From a virus, in the IMG/VR virus record IMGVR_UViG_3300021085_000067, positions 1-44,052 of that record: DNA of 44,052 bases; one strand, 5' to 3'. The position numbers and the translations under genes are program-made. Every line of letters starts with the position of its first letter. Position 1 is the first letter of the stretch. The notes beneath the pieces are model-generated. The model saw only the letters and a program-made list of their open reading frames with translations. It did no database searches and was not told the DNA's origin. Positions 14,594-23,894 of the stretch are shown piece after piece.

Positions 14594-17437
14594 ATGGAAC
14601 AAATAGTAAATTCAATACACAATCAATACCCTTGGGCTAGTGAAGAAACGGCAACTCGTTTAGCTGAACTTACTAGATCAAGTAATATTAAAAGCACCGC
14701 CTTGGCTGTGGCTATTGGTAATGTATTCAATCAGTCCGAAGGAAATGCTATTAAACAGTCTATTGCAAGCGCATTGCGAGATGTCGATTTAGCAGGTAAA
14801 AGAGCAGAAGAAACTATAGACGATATTAAAAAGAGCATCAAAAGTTCTACTAATATTATGGGTAGTGCAAGTGGAATAGAGGCTATATCAGAACTTACAT
14901 ATGCTGGTACACAAGCATTACACAAACTTACAAAAGCATCCACCAGTTCTGTGGGAGCAGGCAAAGCAGGAGCCGCACTTAAAGGGGTTTTAAACTATGG
15001 AACAGGAGCCGCTGTAGGTGTAGCTGCAATTGGTACAGTGTTTACTAAGTTGATGACAGAACAAGAAAAACAACTAAGACAGCTGATTGATTATGGTATG
15101 GTTGTTGGCGATACCCAATTGTTTACTGACCTTAGAGGAAGAGTAGCACAGTTAGGTATGAGTTTGGGAGATTTTAGCAGTGTAATAGAAAAAACAAAGC
15201 CTATGATGACTCGTGTATCAAACAACACATTTGAAGGACAAATGCAATTTGCAGAGTTTGTAGCAAATAGTTACAGTGATAAAACAGCCAAAAGGTTTGG
15301 ATACAGTATACAAGAATATGCTAATGTACTTGCACAAGAAGCCGCTATGCTTTATGAAACAAATCAGATACAAGATTTTGGTCTACAGACGCAAGCTAAA
15401 ATTATTAAAACTTTTGAAACTGTAAATAATTTAAGTTTATTTTTAGCCGATAATATCGGAGTACAACGTAGTGAGCAGTTACGACTACGATCTGAGGCAT
15501 CAGAAAACGAAGAATTTAGCCATGCTTTGAGACAAAATGGAGAATATATTACACAACAATTTGGTAATGAAGCACAAAGAAATATTAAAGAGGGAAATGA
15601 ACTTCTTAATATCATATTCACTGCTGGGCTTGGTGAAGAGTTTGCAAAAGAATCTCAACAAATATTTGCAAACGCTTTGAGCGACATAAGTTTTGATACT
15701 AGTATTGTAAACAATGCAAGTGCTGATTTTATAAAAACGTTGCAAGTAATAAGTCCTGACGCAGCAAGTCAATATGTAGGACTAATGGAAGATGTATTAC
15801 AAGGAAAAATTTCAAGACAGGATGCAGTACTTAGAGGAAGAGAATTTATACAAGCTATAAATGAAAGTGAATCTAAATTAAGTATCGATGATATTGGAAT
15901 GAGGGCAACAGAATTAAGAGCGCAAACTGCACTTATACCAAAATCATTTATGAATTTTACAGAAGAAGAATTTTTAGAACAATTAGAAAGTGGTAGTACA
16001 ATGGCAGATACTGCTGGTAAGTCTATTGATCAAATTAGTGCAGTATCTATTGCATTTAAAGAAGCACAAAATACCATAACTCCAGGATTTGAAACAACAG
16101 AAGAAATGTTTGGTCTTGTAACAAAAGCAGGAGAAAACTTTGGTAAAGTTTGGATAAACTTATTTGGTATAGAAAATGTAAGGACTTTAGAAGAGAGAAG
16201 AAAAAGAAATCTAAATGATGTAATCAGAAATGAAAGCGCAGATGCAAAAGTAGAAATGTATGATAACTTTGGAGCTTCTGCACAATCAGATCCAGTTAAT
16301 GAGGTAGTACAAAACTCAGAAACTATATACCATTTAGAACAGCAAATTCAGAATTTGGAAACTGAAGTAAGTGACGTACAGGCACAAATTGACAAGAAGC
16401 AAAAAAGAATTGATATAATTAATCAAGATGTAAGACCTGATAACTCAGTAAACCAAGCATTGCTTACAAAAATTCAGACTGAGATTGACGAACTAACTTC
16501 ACAAGTGTCAGAATCTATTGCAAACCTAGCAACATATAATGAAGAAGTTACACAACTAAAAGAACAAAATGCTAAAGCTAATTTTAGAATGAGAGATACT
16601 ACTTCTGAAGATAGTACTGCACCAGAAATAGAAACACCTTTAATGAATTCTCCTATAACATCTTTGCTAGACTTAATTGGTAAAGGAGAGGGATCTTATG
16701 ATAGTAGTAATAGAGGAACATCAGGCGGCAGTATCGTAGGCAGTACCCACAGTACTAGTAGAGATGGTAGAATGTTATCAGAAATGACATTTGCAGATAT
16801 ATTCAAACATCAGAGTATAGATGACCCGCATAATGAAGATAGACTATTTGCAGTAGGCAAGTACCAAATTATACCTAGTACAATGCAAGAAATATTTCCA
16901 CATAGTGGACTTAGTTTAGACGATAAATTTACACAAGAAAATCAAGATAAATTAGGTTTATTGTTGTTACAAGGAAACAATGGTTATAGTAAACGTCCAG
17001 AACTGTCAGCATATTTGCAAGGGGAAGACGTATCTCTTAGAACTGCAATGATATCCTTTGCAAGAGAATGGGCAAGTTTGCCACATCCTGATACTGGAAA
17101 CAGTGTATATGGTGATGGAAACCGTGCAAGTCATAGTGTAAGTGAAGTTGAAGCTGTATTAAGAAAAGTGAGAAAAGCAACCTTAGAAGAACAAGGAAGA
17201 ATAGATTATGTAGAACCGGCTACATTAAGCGAAGCACAATTAAGAAAGCAACGCTTGGAAGAAGAAATTTCTTCTTTAAGAGAGCCAACTACTGGAAAAA
17301 TCACACAGTCACAAAATAGTTTAACTGAAAAAAGAAAACAGATATCATTATTAGAACAAGAACTAGCACAAGTTATTAATTCTATTAACAATGAATTAAG
17401 TAGTGAAAATGCAAAGGAGTTAAACAATAATGGCTAA
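14594..17437 (+). CDS. Large tape-measure-like tail protein with lysozyme/transglycosylase-like domain
   Basis: A 947-residue protein. Residues 1-120 are helical, about 120-160 glycine/alanine-rich and hydrophobic (AGAALKGVLNYGTGAAVGVAAIG), and about 590-660 coiled coil (LEQQIQNLETEVSDVQAQIDK). Residues about 690-840 form a hydrolase-like domain: LLDLIGKGEGSYDSSNRG with Glu699 as candidate catalytic acid, FAVGKYQIIPSTM, an ENQDKLGLLLL helix, and FAREWASLPHP. The G-x-YQ/IPST pattern is shared by phage lysozyme and transglycosylase domains. Another coiled coil closes the protein. It resembles tail tape-measure/hub proteins (T4 gp29 role) carrying cell-wall enzymes. The ribosome site is poor; the start is the first ATG after the late-type promoter. 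Confidence 0.65.
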   Translation: MEQIVNSIHNQYPWASEETATRLAELTRSSNIKSTALAVAIGNVFNQSEGNAIKQSIASALRDVDLAGKRAEETIDDIKKSIKSSTNIMGSASGIEAISELTYAGTQALHKLTKASTSSVGAGKAGAALKGVLNYGTGAAVGVAAIGTVFTKLMTEQEKQLRQLIDYGMVVGDTQLFTDLRGRVAQLGMSLGDFSSVIEKTKPMMTRVSNNTFEGQMQFAEFVANSYSDKTAKRFGYSIQEYANVLAQEAAMLYETNQIQDFGLQTQAKIIKTFETVNNLSLFLADNIGVQRSEQLRLRSEASENEEFSHALRQNGEYITQQFGNEAQRNIKEGNELLNIIFTAGLGEEFAKESQQIFANALSDISFDTSIVNNASADFIKTLQVISPDAASQYVGLMEDVLQGKISRQDAVLRGREFIQAINESESKLSIDDIGMRATELRAQTALIPKSFMNFTEEEFLEQLESGSTMADTAGKSIDQISAVSIAFKEAQNTITPGFETTEEMFGLVTKAGENFGKVWINLFGIENVRTLEERRKRNLNDVIRNESADAKVEMYDNFGASAQSDPVNEVVQNSETIYHLEQQIQNLETEVSDVQAQIDKKQKRIDIINQDVRPDNSVNQALLTKIQTEIDELTSQVSESIANLATYNEEVTQLKEQNAKANFRMRDTTSEDSTAPEIETPLMNSPITSLLDLIGKGEGSYDSSNRGTSGGSIVGSTHSTSRDGRMLSEMTFADIFKHQSIDDPHNEDRLFAVGKYQIIPSTMQEIFPHSGLSLDDKFTQENQDKLGLLLLQGNNGYSKRPELSAYLQGEDVSLRTAMISFAREWASLPHPDTGNSVYGDGNRASHSVSEVEAVLRKVRKATLEEQGRIDYVEPATLSEAQLRKQRLEEEISSLREPTTGKITQSQNSLTEKRKQISLLEQELAQVINSINNELSSENAKELNNNG

Positions 17438-20357
17438 GGTACATAATATAACATTACCTGATGGTACTACAATACCTGTACCTGCATGGGCTACAGAAGA
17501 TACTATGACACAAGTTGCTGGATACATGGCAGCGTCTAATAAAGTAGATCAAAAGTTTTTAGGATTAATGAAGGGCTTAGGAGCAGACGTAACTGACCTT
17601 CAACGAGAAATATCAAGTCTAGTAACTGGTGTAAAAAACACCACTAAAAATGAAACTGCATTAGATGCGGCAGACGCAACGAGCAAAGGCTTTAAAAATA
17701 TAGCAAACTCTGTAATGAAAGCAAGTAACTTTTTTGGTGATGCTGAAAAACCAATGACAAGTTTAGTATCAGCAACAGGTACTTTAACAGATGGTCTTAA
17801 AGGTCTTGATGAAGGATTTATTAAAAGACTCATGCCAGAAGGAAGCGCCTTAGGAAAGTTTTTTGGTAAGTTTGGAGGTACATTGGATGTAGCTACAGAT
17901 GCTGGTCTTGCTTTGTTAGGTTGGAATGCGGCCAAATTTGAACAGTTTGCAGATGCACAAAAATTAGCATTAGAAGCAGGTGCAATATTCTATAGCAGTG
18001 GAGATCAATTTGATCAACTTTATAGCCGTAGTATGGATGCAGGCGTATCTTATAATAATATGATGGAAGCTGTAAATCAATTTGGTGGTACATTAACTGG
18101 ATTAGGTGGAAGTGTAAGTGCAGGAACGGATAACTTTATACATATGTTTGATAATCTAAACGATATGGCAGACGGGTTTGGTGATTTGGGACTTACTTCT
18201 AAAGATATGCTTAATCAATACGGACAGTTTTTAGAGTACGCACGTTTAAGTGGTCGTTTAGGAAATGCTACTCTGGATGCAGGTGATAAAATTAACAAAT
18301 CATTTATTGATTTAACTATAGAGTCAGCAGGTTTGGCAAACCTTACAGCATTAAGTAAAAGTGAAGCTATGTCAAGACAATTAGCCGCAATGACAGAACC
18401 ACTAACTGCACTAGGTAAACAAACTTTACTAAACAACGGATTAACTGCTCAAGCAGCAATGGTAGATACATTTGTAGGTCAATTAGGAATGATTGCACCA
18501 GAGGCTCCAGAGTTTCAAGGAGTGTTAGATGCAATAAGTAGGGAACTCGCAGAAACAAGTGATAATATTGAAACTTTTGATATTGGACGTAGACTTGATG
18601 GTAATTTGCGTGGTGCATTGGATACAGCACTGGGTACTGATTTCATTCCAACAATAAATGAAGCAATTAGAACTGGTAATATGGCTAATGCAGATGCAGA
18701 GACATATATTATTAGATCCTTGGCAAATGTAAATCAAACCAAACTTGCAAGTGCTGGAGCTGCATCAGGAAGTATATTAAGACTAGTACAAGATATACAA
18801 GCAAGTGGATTTATTATAGAGAAAAACTTTAGTAACTATTTAAAAATGTCAAAATCTGACAGAGAAAAATATAATAAAGAATTTGGCGAAGCAATGGGTG
18901 TATCAGGTAAAAGTGTAGTAATTATGAATAAAGCTACAGAGCAGTTTTACCAATTACAAGATGCTTTAACCTTTCCTATGCAAACCACCGCAGATACTTT
19001 TGAATTTATAGCAGAAGGATTGCAAAAAGGTGCGGCAAAGATTAAAGAGTTTTTTGGACTTTCAAGTGAGGAAGATGATTTTGGGTCAGTTATTAAAGAA
19101 GATGGAAACCAAACACCATCAGTAGATTCAACAAATCCTATACCAGGAAATGGAAACTCTCCTACACAAAGAGTTCCGGTACCCAACACAAGTACTGTTT
19201 TTGATCCTAGTGGAAATGAAGTAGAAAGCGAAGATATAAACTATACTGAAGATTCAGAACAGACGGCTGAAAATCTAAACAGTTTAAGTGAACATGTAAG
19301 AGATAGATTCAAGGGAACAATATCAGAATTTAATGAAACATATGGAGGTGAAGGATATAGACTATTACTAGCTGAAGGGTACAGATCAGTACAAGACTCT
19401 AATGAATTATATAATAGTGGAGAAATATCTACACCAGGAGGACAAAGTTATCATAATTATGGTATGGCTGGAGACTTTTTAATATATAAAGACGGAGAGC
19501 TAATACAAAACGACAATAACAGTGAATACACATTATTATCAGAGATTGCAAATAGGCATGGATTAAATAACCCTGTAAATAACGATACTGGGCATTTTCA
19601 ACCTAGTGAAATGCCAGTTGCAGTTCCTGTAGAGTTGTCCACTATAGCAAAAACTAGTAGCGGAAATAGATCTCTAATGGAGCAACAGGCAGTTGAGATG
19701 AGTGAAAAAATATTAGAAAATGGTAACACTGAGTCTCCTGAACCAGCATCTATTCCAGACAGAACAACAGAAACTGATAATCCAAGTGAACAAAGACGTA
19801 CAGTAAATTCTGACTTTGGCATGAGAGAACTATTAGAAGCAGATAGCGATTTATATGAACAATTAACAGCCGCTTATAATGACCATGTTAAAAATACATT
19901 ATCAGAACTTGATAGAAGAGCTAATCGCGGTGACAAAGCTAGAGCAAGAATGAAAGCTACAAATGAAGTTTATCCATTATTTGCTGATAGAATTAATGAA
20001 GCATTGGGTCGAGAAGCTGTTACAGTAACAAGTAGAAGAATGGGAGGCTCAGTTGGATCTAATAAACCATATGTTGTGGGCGACCAATTAGGAATGGAAA
20101 ATGCAGAATTATTTGTACCAGAAGAATCTGGGACAATTGTTAATAATACAGACTTTAAAACTATGCTACAAAATTCAAGTAACTTGACAAATACTGATAA
20201 TAGTAGTATAATAGAGGATCTAGAAAAAGAATATGATAATTTATTGCTACAAAAAGCAGAAGCTGTATCTACTGCACTAGCATTGAAAGATACAATAAAA
20301 CTTATTCACGGTACAAAGCATCAAAAAGCACGTATTGATAGAATAAATTCAGCATAA
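17430..20357 (+). CDS. Second large tape-measure-like tail protein with M15-type peptidase domain
   Basis: A 975-residue protein whose ATG overlaps the previous gene by eight bases (AAGGAG ribosome site). The first 540 residues are helical with hydrophobic Gly/Ala stretches, like tape-measure proteins; 540-620 is a Pro/Asn/Thr-rich linker. Residues about 625-730 match LD-carboxypeptidase/endolysin M15 enzymes: AEGYRSVQDSNELY, SYHNYGMAGDF, and DTGHFQP. This gives the zinc triad His675, Asp682 and His722 with the normal His-x6-Asp spacing. The end has VVGDQLGMENAELFVPEESGTIV, a segment common near tape-measure C-termini. It probably cleaves peptide cross-links during DNA entry. Confidence 0.68.
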   Translation: MAKVHNITLPDGTTIPVPAWATEDTMTQVAGYMAASNKVDQKFLGLMKGLGADVTDLQREISSLVTGVKNTTKNETALDAADATSKGFKNIANSVMKASNFFGDAEKPMTSLVSATGTLTDGLKGLDEGFIKRLMPEGSALGKFFGKFGGTLDVATDAGLALLGWNAAKFEQFADAQKLALEAGAIFYSSGDQFDQLYSRSMDAGVSYNNMMEAVNQFGGTLTGLGGSVSAGTDNFIHMFDNLNDMADGFGDLGLTSKDMLNQYGQFLEYARLSGRLGNATLDAGDKINKSFIDLTIESAGLANLTALSKSEAMSRQLAAMTEPLTALGKQTLLNNGLTAQAAMVDTFVGQLGMIAPEAPEFQGVLDAISRELAETSDNIETFDIGRRLDGNLRGALDTALGTDFIPTINEAIRTGNMANADAETYIIRSLANVNQTKLASAGAASGSILRLVQDIQASGFIIEKNFSNYLKMSKSDREKYNKEFGEAMGVSGKSVVIMNKATEQFYQLQDALTFPMQTTADTFEFIAEGLQKGAAKIKEFFGLSSEEDDFGSVIKEDGNQTPSVDSTNPIPGNGNSPTQRVPVPNTSTVFDPSGNEVESEDINYTEDSEQTAENLNSLSEHVRDRFKGTISEFNETYGGEGYRLLLAEGYRSVQDSNELYNSGEISTPGGQSYHNYGMAGDFLIYKDGELIQNDNNSEYTLLSEIANRHGLNNPVNNDTGHFQPSEMPVAVPVELSTIAKTSSGNRSLMEQQAVEMSEKILENGNTESPEPASIPDRTTETDNPSEQRRTVNSDFGMRELLEADSDLYEQLTAAYNDHVKNTLSELDRRANRGDKARARMKATNEVYPLFADRINEALGREAVTVTSRRMGGSVGSNKPYVVGDQLGMENAELFVPEESGTIVNNTDFKTMLQNSSNLTNTDNSSIIEDLEKEYDNLLLQKAEAVSTALALKDTIKLIHGTKHQKARIDRINSA

Positions 20358-20360
20358 ATA
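20353..20360 (+). promoter_or_regulatory. Late-promoter-like CATAAATA for portal gene
   Basis: Seven of eight to TATAAATA, overlapping the TAA stop of the preceding gene. Predicted start about 20366, AAAGGA ribosome site right after. Confidence 0.5.
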
Positions 20361-20382
20361 CATATTATTAAAGGACATTAAA

Positions 20383-22047
20383 ATGGCAGGCTGGAAAAAG
20401 CATTTTACAAAGTATGACGTTAGACCAAACTCTCCTAGCAGTAAGGCTAGTAGATGGAGTAGTTGGTTGCCAGAAGTTTATACAGGTCAACCCAATCGTG
20501 TTGAGCGGTATGCTCAGTACGACCAAATGGATCAAGATAGTGAAATTAATGCTGCATTGGATACTATTGCAGAATTTGCTACACAGTATGATAAAGATTC
20601 AAAATTACCCTTTAAAATTCAGTATAATGATGATGCAACAGAAGCAGAAGTAAATGCACTTGAGACTTCTTTAAGACAATGGTGTAATATCAATAAAATG
20701 GATCGCAGAGTGCATGGGCTCTTTCGTAATGCAATTAAATATGGTGATCAATTTTTTATCAGGGATCCAGAAACATATAAATTATATTGGGTCAATGTAA
20801 GTGATGTAACAAAAGCAGTTGTAAATGAATCAACTGGTAAAGAAATTGAACAATATATTGTTAAAAATATTAGTCTTAACTTAACAGATATGGTTGTAAC
20901 TGATACTAAAAAAATGGCAAATACAACTGTTGCACCAACCACAGGATATAGCACCCCAAATAATAATACGGCAGGTGTTTATAATGTTGGAGATGCCCAA
21001 GGCAGTAATACTGAAGTTGCAGTAGATGCAACTAATGTTGTACATATTGCATTAAGTGATGGCATGAATGTAGCATGGCCGTTTGGCAAAAGTATACTAG
21101 ATAGCGTATTTAAAGTATACAAACAAAAAGAATTATTAGAAGATAGTATTATTATCTATCGTGTACAAAGAGCTCCAGAACGTAGAGTATTTTATGTTGA
21201 TGTTGGTAACATGCCTGCACACAAAGCTATGGACTTTGTAGAGCGTACAAAAAACGAAGTACACCAAACACGTATTCCTAATATGACAGGCGGCGGTACA
21301 AAAGTTATGGATGCTGCATATAATCCATTGTCAATTATGGAAGATTACTTTTTTGCACAAACAGCAGAAGGTAGAGGCAGTAAAGTTGAAGTACTACCAG
21401 GTGGTGACAACCTAGGTGAAATTGATGATTTAAAGTACTTTAATAACAAATTAATGCGTGGGCTTCGTATACCAAGTAGCTACCTACCTACGGGTTCGGA
21501 TGACGGCCAAAGTGCATATTCAGATGGCAGAGTTGGCACAGCAATGATACAAGAGTTCCGCTTTAGTAAATATTGCGAGCGTTTACAAATGACTATTTTA
21601 CCTCCACTAGATAAAGAATTTAAAATGTTTTTAAAATTTAGAGGTGTAGAAGTTACAAGTAGTTTATTTGAACTTAATTTTGCAGAGCCACAGAGCTTTA
21701 GCCAATATAGAGAAATAGAATTAGATAATGCAAAAACAGCATTGTTTAGTAGTATTGAAGGCGTACCATATCTAAGCCGTAAGTTTATACTAAGTAAGTA
21801 CTTAGGGCTATCAGAAGACGAACTAATAGAAAACGAGCGTTTATGGCGTGAAGAGAACGGTACAGGTGGTATTGTTTCAGATAGTGTATCAGATTTAGGC
21901 TCATTGGGAGTTAGAGGATCTGATGTTAACAATTTTGAGCCAACGGATGTTGATGCTGAAAATGCTGACGTAACAGGAGAGGATCCAGGTAATGATGCTA
22001 GTCCTCTTGGTAATGCGTCAGGTGGAGGAGATGATGATGAGATTTAA
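20383..22047 (+). CDS. 20: Portal vertex protein gp20
   Basis: A 554-residue T4-family portal. The N-terminal region RYAQYDQMDQDSEINAALDTIAEFATQ is the family hallmark; the middle contains VAWPFGKSILDSVFKVYKQKELLEDS, VQRAPERRVFYVDVGNMP and YFFAQTAEGRGSKVEVLPGG, and later LRIPSSYLP. The C-terminal 50 residues are acidic and Gly/Asp-rich. The portal forms the dodecameric DNA channel and nucleates prohead assembly. T4 gp20 is 524 residues. It heads the head module; the tube, sheath and terminase genes that precede gp20 in T4 are not here. Confidence 0.95.
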   Translation: MAGWKKHFTKYDVRPNSPSSKASRWSSWLPEVYTGQPNRVERYAQYDQMDQDSEINAALDTIAEFATQYDKDSKLPFKIQYNDDATEAEVNALETSLRQWCNINKMDRRVHGLFRNAIKYGDQFFIRDPETYKLYWVNVSDVTKAVVNESTGKEIEQYIVKNISLNLTDMVVTDTKKMANTTVAPTTGYSTPNNNTAGVYNVGDAQGSNTEVAVDATNVVHIALSDGMNVAWPFGKSILDSVFKVYKQKELLEDSIIIYRVQRAPERRVFYVDVGNMPAHKAMDFVERTKNEVHQTRIPNMTGGGTKVMDAAYNPLSIMEDYFFAQTAEGRGSKVEVLPGGDNLGEIDDLKYFNNKLMRGLRIPSSYLPTGSDDGQSAYSDGRVGTAMIQEFRFSKYCERLQMTILPPLDKEFKMFLKFRGVEVTSSLFELNFAEPQSFSQYREIELDNAKTALFSSIEGVPYLSRKFILSKYLGLSEDELIENERLWREENGTGGIVSDSVSDLGSLGVRGSDVNNFEPTDVDAENADVTGEDPGNDASPLGNASGGGDDDEI

Positions 22048-22231
22048 TGAACTAAGACAAGACGATAAGGAAGATAGATCAGCAAAATGGTCTGTTGATG
22101 ATACTCGTAGACCTAGGATTACTTTACGTCATTTAAACAAAATGCGTAATATGAAAGAAATGTCTAAAGTTGAAAATGATGAAAAAATTAAAAATTATCA
22201 AGGCATGTACGCATCAGCAACAGGCGAATAA
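22037..22231 (+). CDS. Small basic protein between portal and prohead core genes
   Basis: A 64-residue protein beginning MRFNELRQDDKED, then RRPRITLRHLNKMRNMKEMSK and ending near YQGMYASATGE. Three consecutive in-frame ATGs (22031, 22034, 22037) precede it; GGAGGAG at 22024-22030 makes 22037 the best-spaced start. It overlaps the end of gp20 by 11 bases. T4 has the small prohead protein gp67 in this slot, but that is acidic, so equivalence is only positional. Marine T4-like phages often carry a similar basic ORF here. Confidence 0.65.
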   Translation: MRFNELRQDDKEDRSAKWSVDDTRRPRITLRHLNKMRNMKEMSKVENDEKIKNYQGMYASATGE

Positions 22232-22261
22232 CGCATAAAAATAATAAAAATAATAAAAAAA

Positions 22262-22269
22262 TATAAATA
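22262..22269 (+). promoter_or_regulatory. T4-type late promoter (TATAAATA) before prohead genes
   Basis: Perfect TATAAATA; predicted start about 22275, two bases before a strong GC-rich hairpin. It would drive the acidic core protein, gp21, gp22 and gp23. Confidence 0.65.
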
Positions 22270-22276
22270 ATATATT

Positions 22277-22301
22277 ACCGCGGTGAAAACCGCGGTTTTT
22301 C
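22277..22301 (+). terminator. GC-rich hairpin with T run (terminator and/or 5' leader hairpin)
   Basis: Perfect stem ACCGCGG/CCGCGGT (22277-22283, 22290-22296), loop TGAAAA, then four more Ts. It could end transcripts from gp20. It also lies right at the predicted start of the late transcript from 22262-22269, where it would act as a 5' stem-loop. A second perfect hairpin TATTGGT/ACCAATA lies at 22312-22329. Confidence 0.65.
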
Positions 22302-22332
22302 TTGTATTATGTATTGGTAGTAACCAATATGT

Positions 22333-22340
22333 ATTAAATA
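22333..22340 (+). promoter_or_regulatory. Second late-promoter-like ATTAAATA
   Basis: Contains TTAAATA, as in several cyanophage late promoters; predicted start about 22346, 32 bases before the ATG, preceding an AAAGGAGAGAG ribosome site. Weaker than the TATAAATA at 22262. Confidence 0.4.
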
Positions 22341-22377
22341 GCTATGTTATAACCTTAACCTAAAAAGGAGAGAGAAT

Positions 22378-23256
22378 ATGAGTACTCGTGATCGTTATAC
22401 TAAGATTATCGAAAGCCTAGTAAACGGCGAAGAAGCGACAGCTTCAGACCTATTACACGAGGCATTCGTGGAAAAAGCACGTGAAATCTGGAATGACCTT
22501 GTTGAAGCAGATGAGAGCATTGAAGAAGAAGTAGCGGAAGACGAACTAGAAGAAGCTATCGGCGGAGAAGAAGCAGACGACTTCATCGGCGATATTGAAG
22601 CTGATGAAGAAGAAATTGAAGCAGAAGAAATGTTTGGTGAAGAAGACGACGAAATGTCGGATGATGAAGCAGCAGACGAACTTGGCGGAGATGAAATGGA
22701 CTTCGACGGCGACGGCGAAATGGATGACCATGAAGAAGAGCATGGTGAAATCGAAGATAAGATGCAAAGTGTAGAAGATGCACTAACAGATCTTAAAGCA
22801 GAATTCGCAAAACTAATGGGCGACGAAGCAGAAGAAGAAGCTGAACCAGAAATGGAAGAAGAGTATGCGTTTGAATCAGACGATGCAGACGAAGAAATTG
22901 AAGAATCAGCAGACGAAGAAGCAGACGACCTAGAAGAAGCATCTGAAGAATCTGAAGAGGAAAACTTGGAAGAAGGCGCAGAGTTAAAGAAAGTTGGCAA
23001 AGAGGGTATGCACCCAGCAGATATGCCAGCAGGCGATGACGGCAAATCTTCACCAGTTGGCCCAGGCCTAGACGACCCATTTAAAGGTCAAGGCAACAAT
23101 GATGCAGATCCAGTGAATTTTGCTGGCGGTGCAGCAGAAAAAGGCGGTTCAACACCAGCAGCAAAAGATATGAATGTAACACACCCAGGTGATGGTGCAA
23201 AAATGTCCCCAGAATCTCGAGGCCACGGCGCAGAGAAAAAAGGCAAGGCTGAATAA
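22378..23256 (+). CDS. Acidic prohead core protein (gp67/gp68 position)
   Basis: A 292-residue protein dominated by Glu and Asp from about residue 44 to 205 (EEEVAEDELEEAIGGEEADD and similar). A short ordered N-terminus (STRDRYTKIIESLVNGE) and a central helix (IEDKMQSVEDALTDLKAEFAKLMG) interrupt the acidic part, and the last 80 residues are Gly/Pro/Lys-rich. It stands between the portal and gp21, where T4 has the acidic prohead core proteins gp67 and gp68; an internal core role is inferred from position and charge. Probably cleaved by gp21. A very strong ribosome site (AAAGGAGAGAG) suggests high expression. The long opposite-strand frame here is a by-product of the GAA/GAC-rich codons. Confidence 0.72.
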   Translation: MSTRDRYTKIIESLVNGEEATASDLLHEAFVEKAREIWNDLVEADESIEEEVAEDELEEAIGGEEADDFIGDIEADEEEIEAEEMFGEEDDEMSDDEAADELGGDEMDFDGDGEMDDHEEEHGEIEDKMQSVEDALTDLKAEFAKLMGDEAEEEAEPEMEEEYAFESDDADEEIEESADEEADDLEEASEESEEENLEEGAELKKVGKEGMHPADMPAGDDGKSSPVGPGLDDPFKGQGNNDADPVNFAGGAAEKGGSTPAAKDMNVTHPGDGAKMSPESRGHGAEKKGKAE

Positions 23257-23258
23257 GA

Positions 23259-23882
23259 ATGCTTAGATTACAAGAACACCTAACATTTGATCAAGCAAGT
23301 ATCGTAACCGAGGCCAAAGATGACGGCAACGGCGGTAAAAGCATGTACATGGAAGGAATATTTGTTCAAGGAAATCAAGTAAACCAAAACAAACGTGTGT
23401 ACCCACAATCAGAAATTCAAAAAGCTGTTGGAACAATACAGAAAAGAATTGATGACGGGTACACGGTTTTAGGTGAAGCAGATCATCCAGATGATCTGCA
23501 AGTCAATTTAGATCGAGTATCACACATGATTGAACGCATGTGGATGAATGGTCAAGACGGTTATGGTCGTTTAAAACTTTTACCTACACCAATGGGTAAT
23601 ATATGTATTACATTATTAGGCAACGGTGTTAAACTTGGCGTTTCGTCAAGAGGTAGCGGTAATGTCGGAGATGGCGGTAAAGTATCAGATTTTGAAATTC
23701 AGACAGTAGATATTGTCGCGAATCCATCAGCACCTGATGCGTATCCAGATCCTCTATATGAAACCATTATGAATGGTAGAAGAGGTAACATTTTATTAGA
23801 CGTTGCTGATGCAGTAAACCACGACAAAGTAGCTGAAAAATATCTCCAGAAGGAGATACTAAACTTTATTAATAAACTATAG
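23259..23882 (+). CDS. 21: Prohead core protease gp21
   Basis: A 207-residue T4-type prohead protease. Conserved parts include YMEGIFVQGNQVNQNKRVYP near 28-47, VLGEADHP with the likely catalytic His, RVSHMIERMWM, KLGVSSRGSGN with the catalytic Ser, and VDIVANPSAPDA. It cleaves scaffold, core and capsid precursors during head maturation. T4 gp21 is about 212 residues. It starts two bases after the core protein stop. Confidence 0.93.
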   Translation: MLRLQEHLTFDQASIVTEAKDDGNGGKSMYMEGIFVQGNQVNQNKRVYPQSEIQKAVGTIQKRIDDGYTVLGEADHPDDLQVNLDRVSHMIERMWMNGQDGYGRLKLLPTPMGNICITLLGNGVKLGVSSRGSGNVGDGGKVSDFEIQTVDIVANPSAPDAYPDPLYETIMNGRRGNILLDVADAVNHDKVAEKYLQKEILNFINKL

Positions 23883-23894
23883 GAGAAAGTATTA

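Noticed and set aside
22395-23045. Long serine-rich frame opposite the acidic core protein
   Set aside because: GAA/GAC/GCA-rich codons read backwards give Ser-rich open frames; no ribosome site or promoter supports it.
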